Positions 1-5,717 of a DNA stretch of 5,717 nucleotides are shown here, one piece after another. Within the stretch, counting starts at the first letter, position 1. The number at the start of each line of letters is the position of its first letter. This DNA is from Moraxellaceae bacterium UBA2032 (GTDB lineage: Bacteria > Pseudomonadota > Gammaproteobacteria > Pseudomonadales > Moraxellaceae). The notes under the pieces were generated by a model. It was not told the DNA's origin. It ran no database searches and saw only the letters and a program-made list of their open reading frames with translations. The position numbers and the translations under genes are program-made. The stretch lies in NCBI GenBank assembly GCA_002333125.1, contig DDBM01000132.1, positions 6,616 to 12,332 of the forward strand, given 5' to 3'.

Positions 1-899
1 CGTTGTAATGGGTTAATTACCTCACGCAATACTTCGGGGGTGAGCGTTAACAAAATCGCGCCTAAAATAACACCACCTATATGCCCCATGCCACCCAAAA
101 CCACCATACATAACACCATGATGGATTCCATTAAGCTAAAACTTTCGGGGCTAATAAAGCCTTGAAAACTCGCAAATAAACCACCTGCCACACCGCCAAA
201 ACTCGCCCCCATCGCAAAGGCTAATAATTTAATATTGCGCGTGTTAATACCCATTGCTTTGGCGGCTAATTCGTCTTCTCTAATTGCCATCCATGCCCTG
301 CCAATACGCGAGTTTTCTAAACGAATACAAATAAAAATGGTGAGCAAAGCCAACACTAAAAACAAATAATAATAACTATAAGCCGAGCTAAAATGATGCC
401 CTGCAATATCTAAACCATTACCAAAATCAAAACCGCCTATTTTGATATTATCGACCATGTTAATCCCTTGAGGCCCATTCGTAATATTAACGGGACGATC
501 AAGATTATTCATAAACAAACGTACAATTTCGCCAAAACCAAGCGTGACAATCGCTAAATAATCACCGCGTAAACGCAAGGTAGGCGCACCTAAAATAACA
601 CCTGCCAAACACGCAAAGCCTGCCCCAATCGGCAAAATTGACCATGCGGACCAATGAATATTTAAGTGGGGTGAGGCTAATAACGCCATCGCATACGCGC
701 CCACCGCATAAAACGCGATATAGCCCAAATCGAGCAAACCTGCATAACCCACCACAATGTTTAAGCCCAAAGCCAACATAATATACAGCAAGCAAAAATC
801 TAAAATTCGTACCCATGACGCGCCAAACTGCCCCACCATAAAGGGGGCAAACACTAAGGCCAACGCGACCAAACCATAAGACAACCAAATTTTTTTCAT
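1..899 (-). CDS. livM: Branched-chain amino acid ABC transporter permease LivM (3' end missing)
   Basis: Inner-membrane permease that pairs with LivH to form the channel of the LIV/HAAT amino acid importer. I translated 299 complete codons from the ATG at 899-897 to the left edge with no stop or frame break. Family hallmarks are visible: a hydrophobic N-terminus; GLNIVVGYAGLLDLGY at residues 45-60, continuing to GAY at 69; LRGDYLAIVTLGFGEIVRL at 110-128; NITNGPQGI at 138-146; the cytoplasmic EAA-like loop GRAWMAIREDELAAKAMGIN at 200-219, expected to contact the ATPases; and a Gly-rich segment LGGMGHIGGVILG at 268-280. Family members without the N-terminal extension of E. coli LivM are about 350 residues, so roughly the last 50 residues lie outside the window. 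The start codon overlaps the livH stop by one base (TAATG), which suggests translational coupling. Identity is very secure; only the C-terminus is unseen. Confidence 0.96.
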   Translation of the reverse strand, partial: MKKIWLSYGLVALALVFAPFMVGQFGASWVRILDFCLLYIMLALGLNIVVGYAGLLDLGYIAFYAVGAYAMALLASPHLNIHWSAWSILPIGAGFACLAGVILGAPTLRLRGDYLAIVTLGFGEIVRLFMNNLDRPVNITNGPQGINMVDNIKIGGFDFGNGLDIAGHHFSSAYSYYYLFLVLALLTIFICIRLENSRIGRAWMAIREDELAAKAMGINTRNIKLLAFAMGASFGGVAGGLFASFQGFISPESFSLMESIMVLCMVVLGGMGHIGGVILGAILLTLTPEVLREVINPLQ

Positions 900-1828
900 T
901 ATGGACGCTCCGCCATTTTTTCGCCCATTAAGCCTGATGGTCTAAACACTAACACCAAAATCAGCACTAAAAAGGCAAAAATATCTTGGTACTGGCTGCC
1001 CAAAAAGTTATTGGTTAAGTCACCCAAATACCCTGCGCCCACACTTTCTATGATTCCTAATAAAAGCCCACCAATCACCGCACCTGCAATATTACCAATG
1101 CCACCCAAAACAGCAGCACAAAAGGCTTTTAAGCCCAATAAAAAGCCCATATAGGCATGGGCTTGTCCATAGTTAGCAGCAACCATAATGCCCGCTACCG
1201 CACCTAAACATGAGCCTAAAATAAAGGTCATGGCAATCACTTGATTAACATTGACACCCATCAACGAAGCCACGTTAGGATTTTGGGCAGTGGCACGCAT
1301 GGCTCGACCAAGTTTGGTTTTTTGCACTAATAACCACAAGCCCAACATCATCACAGTTGCTAATACAATAATACTCACTTGCAAAGGGGTAATAACCGCC
1401 CCTGCAATATGGTACGGTTCATTGGCAAAAATGCTTGGAAACGGTGTGTACTGCTTGCCCCAAATCATCATCGCTAAGTTTTGTAATACAATAGATACGC
1501 CAATCGCAGTAATTAACGGAGCTAAACGGGGTGCATTGCGTAACGGTCTGTAGGCGACACGTTCAATGCTATAACCCAAAAAAGCACAAACAGGAATCGC
1601 CATTAACACGCTGGCACACACCAGCAATAATGGCGAGAGGTCGCCAAAATGCCCCAACAATAAATTAAGACACGTAATACAAACCATCGCCCCAATCATG
1701 ACAATTTCGCCGTGGGCAAAATTAATTAAACCTAAAATGCCATACACCATGGTATAGCCAAGTGCGATAAGTGCGTAAATACTGCCTAAAATCAGGCCGT
1801 TAATTAACTGTTGGGCAAAGATATCCAA
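899..1828 (-). CDS. livH: Branched-chain amino acid ABC transporter permease LivH, TTG start
   Basis: Inner-membrane permease partner of LivM in the LIV/HAAT importer. The 309-residue product matches the usual LivH length (about 300). Seen: an N-terminal membrane segment with GSIYALIALGYTMVYGILG at 15-33; NFAHGE at 36-41; SIERVAYRPLR at 87-97; the cytoplasmic EAA-like loop LGRAMRATAQNPNVASLMGVN at 173-193; KAFCAAVLGGIGNIAGAVIGG at 234-254; and the C-terminal RPSGLMGE at 296-303. The start is TTG (1828-1826). An in-frame TGA at 1843-1841 lies just upstream, none of the intervening codons can start, and the first in-frame ATG is residue 27, inside the first conserved membrane segment. A GAGAG Shine-Dalgarno at 1842-1838 stands 9 nt before the TTG. 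The gene follows a small unknown gene by 100 bp and overlaps livM by one base. Confidence 0.96.
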   Translation of the reverse strand: MDIFAQQLINGLILGSIYALIALGYTMVYGILGLINFAHGEIVMIGAMVCITCLNLLLGHFGDLSPLLLVCASVLMAIPVCAFLGYSIERVAYRPLRNAPRLAPLITAIGVSIVLQNLAMMIWGKQYTPFPSIFANEPYHIAGAVITPLQVSIIVLATVMMLGLWLLVQKTKLGRAMRATAQNPNVASLMGVNVNQVIAMTFILGSCLGAVAGIMVAANYGQAHAYMGFLLGLKAFCAAVLGGIGNIAGAVIGGLLLGIIESVGAGYLGDLTNNFLGSQYQDIFAFLVLILVLVFRPSGLMGEKMAERP

Positions 1829-1837
1829 TGTTTCAAA

Positions 1838-1842
1838 CTCTC
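1838..1842 (-). promoter_or_regulatory. Ribosome binding site deciding the TTG start of livH
   Basis: GAGAG on the minus strand, 9 nt upstream of the TTG at 1828. An in-frame TGA overlaps its upstream edge (1843-1841), so no longer livH reading frame is possible. Together these features fix the non-ATG start. The site is a shorter anti-Shine-Dalgarno match than the AAGGAGT in front of the binding-protein gene, which fits lower permease synthesis. Confidence 0.7.
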
Positions 1843-1906
1843 AAAAAACAATTGCTAATAATAAAACGCGATAAATCCATAACCACATCGAACAAAACGT
1901 GTCTTT

Positions 1907-1919
1907 GCCTGCCGCAGGC
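1907..1919. repeat. Short GC-rich palindrome between livH and the upstream small gene
   Basis: GCCTGC-C-GCAGGC is a perfect inverted repeat with 6-bp arms around one base, which would fold as a 5-bp stem with a 3-nt loop. It starts 10 bp past the stop codon of the small gene and stands out as GC-rich in an AT-rich spacer (1829-1928). On the minus strand it is followed by AAAGAC rather than a T-run, so it is not a convincing intrinsic terminator. It could be an mRNA 3'-end stabiliser or a dispersed palindromic repeat. The rest of the 100-bp spacer shows only the livH ribosome binding site. Confidence 0.5.
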
Positions 1920-1928
1920 CGTATCTAA

Positions 1929-2291
1929 CTAGCCATGCTCGGCATAGTTAATAATGGCGGCTGCGGCACTCTCATCAAAAATATGTGCCATTTTAGCTAA
2001 ATTGGTTGGTACTAATTCTTCCACCACATAACGGGCATTTTCAAAAATAGAGACTTGGGTGCTAAGCAAAGTATGTAACTCGGCACTTAGGGTTAAGCTA
2101 TTGGTAATGACTTTATTATCAAAAGAATAATGTTCTTGGTCGGTCACGGTATATTCTAAAAGCAACTGTCCGTCTTTGTGTAATAACTTAATACTCACCA
2201 AGTCGCGGCGCAGTAATAAGCCATAACGCTCTTTTAGATTGGGTAAAATTTCTAAGCTGTGGGACTGAAAAGTGTCAAATAATTGTTTCAT
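1929..2291 (-). CDS. Small hypothetical protein (120 aa) within the liv operon
   Basis: I do not recognise this protein. The chosen start is the ATG at 2291, preceded by CGAGA about 9 nt upstream. The frame is open up to 2375, but that extension runs through the palindromic repeat at 2314-2381 and encodes a low-quality Cys/Arg-rich leader, so it is unlikely to be translated. The 120-residue product has no signal peptide or membrane segment and should be cytoplasmic. It begins with an amphipathic-looking stretch (MKQLFDTFQSHSLEILPNLKERYG), then alternating hydrophobic residues suggesting beta strands (VSIKLLHKDGQLLLEYTVT, about 36-54). Helical-looking segments follow, ending INYAEHG. No Cys or His cluster, nucleotide-binding loop or helix-turn-helix is evident. 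It lies between the binding-protein and permease genes on the same strand, so it is probably co-transcribed with them; a transport-related role is a guess from position only. Confidence 0.75.
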   Translation of the reverse strand: MKQLFDTFQSHSLEILPNLKERYGLLLRRDLVSIKLLHKDGQLLLEYTVTDQEHYSFDNKVITNSLTLSAELHTLLSTQVSIFENARYVVEELVPTNLAKMAHIFDESAAAAIINYAEHG

Positions 2292-2315
2292 GGTTTTTAT
2301 TCTCGTTATGAGGTT

Positions 2316-2381
2316 GTAGGGGCGTGATGCTCGCGCCCTTTTATAATGGACAGCACATAGGGCGCAATCATGCACCCCTAC
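2316..2381. repeat. Large imperfect inverted repeat (hairpin)
   Basis: The left arm 2316-2339 (outer GTAGGGG, inner GCGCCCT) pairs with the right arm 2359-2381 (inner AGGGCGC, outer CCCCTAC). The outer 7 bp and inner 7 bp match perfectly, the middle is partly matched with one length difference, and the loop is about 19 nt. It sits 24 bp upstream of the start of the small gene and about 60 bp past the livK stop. In the liv transcript it could fold into a stable stem-loop that protects the upstream binding-protein message or reduces read-through to the permeases. That role is inference by analogy with the REP hairpins between malE and malF of E. coli. Confidence 0.7.
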
Positions 2382-2413
2382 GCCATCAAAACATCAACAG
2401 ACCAGTTTAATTA

Positions 2414-2427
2414 GCGAATAAATTCGC
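2414..2427. repeat. Short palindrome just past the livK stop codon
   Basis: GCGAAT-AA-ATTCGC has perfect 6-bp arms, starting 15 bp downstream of the binding-protein stop codon in the direction of transcription. It is followed by TAATTAAAC on the minus strand, not a run of T, so it is a poor intrinsic terminator. It lies immediately inside the right end of the larger repeat and is probably part of it. Confidence 0.55.
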
Positions 2428-2442
2428 CTCTACAAATAATAA

Positions 2443-3612
2443 CTACTGAGCCGCCACCGTTTTTAATACTTGCCACTCGCCTTTAACCACACGGTACACC
2501 GTGATTGAACCACCTTGTAAGTCGCCTTTGTCGTCAAACTTAATATTAGCGGTTACGCCGCTATAATTAGTCTTAGCCATTTCGGGTAAATACTTAGCAG
2601 GTTCAGCCGAGTTAGCACGTTGCATGGCTTCGGCCATGACCATCATGGCATCGTAGCAATAGGGTGCGTACAACTGAATTTTGCCGTATTTGCTTTCAAA
2701 TTTTTGTTTAAAGTCTGCGCCTTTAGGCATTTGGTCTAAAGGTACACCTGGTAAAGAAGCCGTGACTCCTTCGGCGGCCGCACCTGCTAATTTCATAAAC
2801 TCAGCGGTATGAATGCCATCACCACCCAAAAACTGCGCTTTTAAACCCAAAGTTTGTAATTGTTTAACCATTGGTGCGCCTTGGCCGTCCATGCCACCAT
2901 AAAACACCAAATCAGGTGCAGCACCCTTAATTTTGGTTAAAATCGCGGTAAAATCTTGGGCTTTGTCGTTAGTAAACTCATGCACCACAATGCTTGCACC
3001 TGCGGCTTTTGCGGCTTTTTCAAATTCGTCGGCTAAGCCTTGGCCATAAGCAGTACGGTCATCAATAATGGCAATTTTTTTAGCATTCATGTCGTTAACC
3101 GCAAACTCACCCAAGACTTTGCCTTGTTGCACATCGTTAGCCATGACACGAAACGCGCCTTTATAGCCTTGTTGAGTGTATTTAGGATTAGTGGCTGAGG
3201 GCGAGATTTCGACAATACCTGCATCGTTATAAATACGCGACGCGGGAATGGTTGTGCCTGAGTTTAAGTGACCAATCATGCCACTCACTTTGTCATCTAC
3301 AAATTTTTGGGCAACGGTGGTTGCAATACGAGGGTCGGCTTGGTCGTCTTCGGACTCTAGTTGAAATTGTACTTTTTGGCCACCAATACTAAAACCTTGG
3401 GCATTAAGGTCATCAATAGCCAAACGCACGCCATTTTCGTTGTCTTTACCCAAATGTGCTTGAGGGCCTGTTAATGGAGCAGCATGACCGATTTTAACCA
3501 CCAAGCCGCCTGTATTTGCTGTGCCGTCGATTTTAGCGGCTTCTTCTTTTTTGCTACAACCTGCTACAGCAATGGCAGCAGCCAACAAGCTCATGCTTAA
3601 TATTTTATTCAT
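2443..3612 (-). CDS. livK: Branched-chain amino acid ABC transporter substrate-binding protein (LivJ/LivK/BraC family), lipoprotein type
   Basis: Periplasmic binding protein (type I periplasmic-binding fold) that captures branched-chain or related amino acids and delivers them to LivH/LivM. The start is the ATG at 3612, because a strong AAGGAGT lies 6-7 nt upstream (3624-3618) and a lipoprotein signal peptide begins there. The longer open frame to 3693 would run through the promoter. The product is 389 residues. Residues 1-19 form a signal peptide ending in a lipobox, VAGC, with Cys19 as the likely lipidated residue; Ser at +2 predicts outer-membrane sorting in Gram-negatives. Family motifs: KIGHAAPLTGPQAHLGKDNENG at 40-61; the ligand-binding loops GHLNSGTTIPAS at 114-125 and ISPSATNP at 136-143; DDRTAYGQGLA at 184-194; and VFYGGMDGQG at 236-245. 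LivJ and LivK cannot be told apart here, and the exact substrate is not proven. First gene of the operon, divergent from dapE. Confidence 0.93.
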   Translation of the reverse strand: MNKILSMSLLAAAIAVAGCSKKEEAAKIDGTANTGGLVVKIGHAAPLTGPQAHLGKDNENGVRLAIDDLNAQGFSIGGQKVQFQLESEDDQADPRIATTVAQKFVDDKVSGMIGHLNSGTTIPASRIYNDAGIVEISPSATNPKYTQQGYKGAFRVMANDVQQGKVLGEFAVNDMNAKKIAIIDDRTAYGQGLADEFEKAAKAAGASIVVHEFTNDKAQDFTAILTKIKGAAPDLVFYGGMDGQGAPMVKQLQTLGLKAQFLGGDGIHTAEFMKLAGAAAEGVTASLPGVPLDQMPKGADFKQKFESKYGKIQLYAPYCYDAMMVMAEAMQRANSAEPAKYLPEMAKTNYSGVTANIKFDDKGDLQGGSITVYRVVKGEWQVLKTVAAQ

Positions 3613-3668
3613 AATAGACTCCTTTAATAATAAGCAACCCTGTGGCCGCTTGAGATGGGCTAATTCTA

Positions 3669-3684
3669 GCAAGGTTCTTGCCAA
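3669..3684 (-). promoter_or_regulatory. Sigma-54 (-24/-12) promoter for the liv operon
   Basis: The minus strand reads TTGGCAAGAACCTTGC here and continues with T. Compared with the sigma-54 consensus TGGCACG-N4-TTGCW, it differs at one position (A for C). The invariant GG and GC doublets are separated by exactly 10 bp. Transcription would start near 3657, giving a leader of about 45 nt before the ATG at 3612. This implies dependence on RpoN and an AAA+ activator; nitrogen control through NtrC would fit an amino acid importer, but no NtrC site was recognised upstream. The same bases contain an extended -10-like TGCTAGAAT (3671-3663) with no good -35 and a short palindrome GCAAG-N3-CTTGC, so a sigma-70 promoter with an operator remains an alternative. 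Confidence 0.6.
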
Positions 3685-3730
3685 GATGGACAATTTGTTA
3701 GGCTACAACACTAATAAATTACGCTAAACT

Positions 3731-4901
<1,171 letters not shown>

Positions 4902-4987
4902 TTTCAAGACGTTACTGTATTAAAAAGTTAACACGCGCCACCAAAAATCACACCATTTTTAAAAGCCCCATTACACAGGATTTCTAC

Positions 4988-5717
4988 ATGAACGATACGA
5001 TATTAACCGAAGAGTCAGAACATAAACTTAGCTTACGACACCTTGCCGAAGGTGATTATGCCGATGTTAAAGAGTTATGGGATGATATTTATGCCAACTT
5101 AAATACAGGCTATCCCGAAAAAAAGTTTAGAGCGCAACTTAAAGCCTTTCCCGAAGGACAAATTTGCATCGAAGACCACGGCAAAGTCGTGGCTGCTGCT
5201 TTTTCGGTGGTAGTTGATTATGACAAATTTGGCGACAAACACACCTATGAAGAAATTACAGGCGATGCTTATTTAACCACTTACGATCCTAATGGCGATG
5301 TTTTATATGGCGTTGATGTCTTTGTATCGTCTCAATATCGTGGTATGCGTTTGGGGCGCAGATTATACGAGGCGCGTAAAGAACTGTGTCAAAACTTAAA
5401 TTTAAAAGCCATTATTGCAGGCGGACGCATTCCTAATTATCAAAAATATGCCAAACAATACACACCACAACAATACATTGAACAAGTTAAGAAAAAAGAA
5501 ATCTACGACCCTATTTTAACCTTTCAACTCTCTAATGATTTTGACGTAAAACGAGTTTTAAACGCTTATTTGCCCGAAGATAAAGAGTCTAAAGGTTATG
5601 CCACCTTATTGCAGTGGTACAACCTGTATTATGATGCTAGTAAAACATCTTTAATTGGCGGCACACGAACTAATGCGCGTGTGGGTTGTGTGCAATGGCA
5701 AATGCGGCCTGTTAAAT
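4988..5717 (+). CDS. GNAT acetyltransferase / carbon-nitrogen hydrolase fusion protein (3' end missing)
   Basis: The first 243 residues are present, with no stop before the right edge. ATG 4988 is preceded by CAGGA (4976-4980) at 7-nt spacing. Residues 14-135 form a GNAT fold: SLRHLAEGDYADVKELW at 15-31, a central strand LYGVDVFVS at 106-114, and an acetyl-CoA-binding segment QYRGMRLGRRLYEAR at 116-130, in which the second Gly of the usual RxxGxG/A motif is Arg. The linker includes AGGRIPNYQKYA (144-155) and IYDPILTFQLSNDFDVKRVL (172-191). At 231 the sequence changes to RVGCVQWQMRPVK, the typical first strand of a nitrilase-superfamily domain. Proteins of this two-domain architecture are known and are about 500 residues, so slightly more than half is missing, including the expected Glu-Lys-Cys triad. 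The substrate is unknown. It may share a transcript with dapE. Confidence 0.9.
   Translation, partial: MNDTILTEESEHKLSLRHLAEGDYADVKELWDDIYANLNTGYPEKKFRAQLKAFPEGQICIEDHGKVVAAAFSVVVDYDKFGDKHTYEEITGDAYLTTYDPNGDVLYGVDVFVSSQYRGMRLGRRLYEARKELCQNLNLKAIIAGGRIPNYQKYAKQYTPQQYIEQVKKKEIYDPILTFQLSNDFDVKRVLNAYLPEDKESKGYATLLQWYNLYYDASKTSLIGGTRTNARVGCVQWQMRPVK

Larger units (their letters stand above)
2314..2435. repeat. Nested palindromic repeat (REP/MITE-like) between livK and the small gene
   Basis: The spacer is bounded by an 11-bp terminal inverted repeat: TTGTAGGGGCG at 2314-2324 and the reverse complement of TTGTAGAGGCG at 2425-2435 (10/11 match). A third, inverted copy of the GTAGGGG motif ends at 2381. 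Inside lie two hairpins (2316-2381 and 2414-2427). The pattern resembles a compound intergenic palindromic element or a short non-autonomous mobile element. I see no convincing flanking target-site duplication and no coding capacity. Whether it recurs elsewhere in the genome cannot be judged from this window. Confidence 0.55.

Noticed and set aside
562..888. 108-codon open frame on the minus strand
   Set aside because: It lies wholly inside livM in another frame, and its translation is Cys/Arg/Phe-rich with no family resemblance. livM itself is clearly coding here.
1251..1553. 100-codon open frame on the plus strand
   Set aside because: Antisense shadow of livH; the livH product matches its family throughout this interval.
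2292..2375. 28-codon N-terminal extension of the small hypothetical gene
   Set aside because: The extension is made from the palindromic repeat, and the ATG at 2291 has its own ribosome binding site.
2314..2435. CRISPR-like array
   Set aside because: The repeated motifs are few, inverted relative to one another and palindromic, with no regular direct-repeat and spacer pattern and no cas genes.
3613..3693. 27-residue upstream extension of the binding-protein gene
   Set aside because: It runs across the predicted promoter and ignores the strong AAGGAGT and the lipoprotein signal peptide that start at 3612.
3521..3727. 68-codon open frame on the plus strand
   Set aside because: It covers the antisense of the livK signal peptide, the liv leader and the promoter, has no visible ribosome binding site and resembles nothing known.
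4943..4960. AAAAAT-N6-ATTTTT inverted repeat between dapE and the GNAT gene as a terminator
   Set aside because: The stem is made only of A-T pairs and would be too weak. It may occur by chance in an AT-rich spacer, and no GC-rich stem precedes a T-run.

Overview
The window looks like an ordinary chromosomal segment of an AT-rich Gram-negative proteobacterium, most likely a gammaproteobacterium. The pointers are a DapE whose metal ligands lie one residue from those of the Haemophilus enzyme, a Pseudomonas bra/liv-type transporter operon, and a -24/-12 (sigma-54) promoter signature. The genus cannot be named from the sequence alone.

Left half, minus strand, reading right to left from about 3657: a branched-chain amino acid (LIV/HAAT family) ABC transporter operon. 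It starts with a lipoprotein-type substrate-binding protein (2443-3612). A repeat-rich spacer follows (2292-2442), then a small unrecognised gene (1929-2291), then the permease livH (899-1828, TTG start). The last gene is the permease livM, which overlaps livH by one base and runs off the left edge. The two ATPase genes (livG, livF) expected in such an operon are not in the window and probably lie further left. The binding protein would capture Leu/Ile/Val or related amino acids in the periplasm, and LivH and LivM would form the membrane channel.

Centre (3613-3770): a divergent intergenic region. It holds a near-consensus sigma-54 promoter pointing into the liv operon and four tandem copies of a 7-bp unit immediately before dapE.

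Right half, plus strand: a complete dapE (3771-4901, succinyl-diaminopimelate desuccinylase; lysine and peptidoglycan precursor synthesis). After an 86-bp gap comes the 5' part of a two-domain GNAT acetyltransferase / carbon-nitrogen hydrolase gene (4988 to the right edge).

I do not see a clearly new multi-gene system. The points most worth a second look are the sigma-54 promoter of the liv operon, the heptanucleotide tandem repeat between the divergent genes, the nested palindromic repeat between the binding-protein and permease genes, and the unidentified small gene inserted in the transporter operon.
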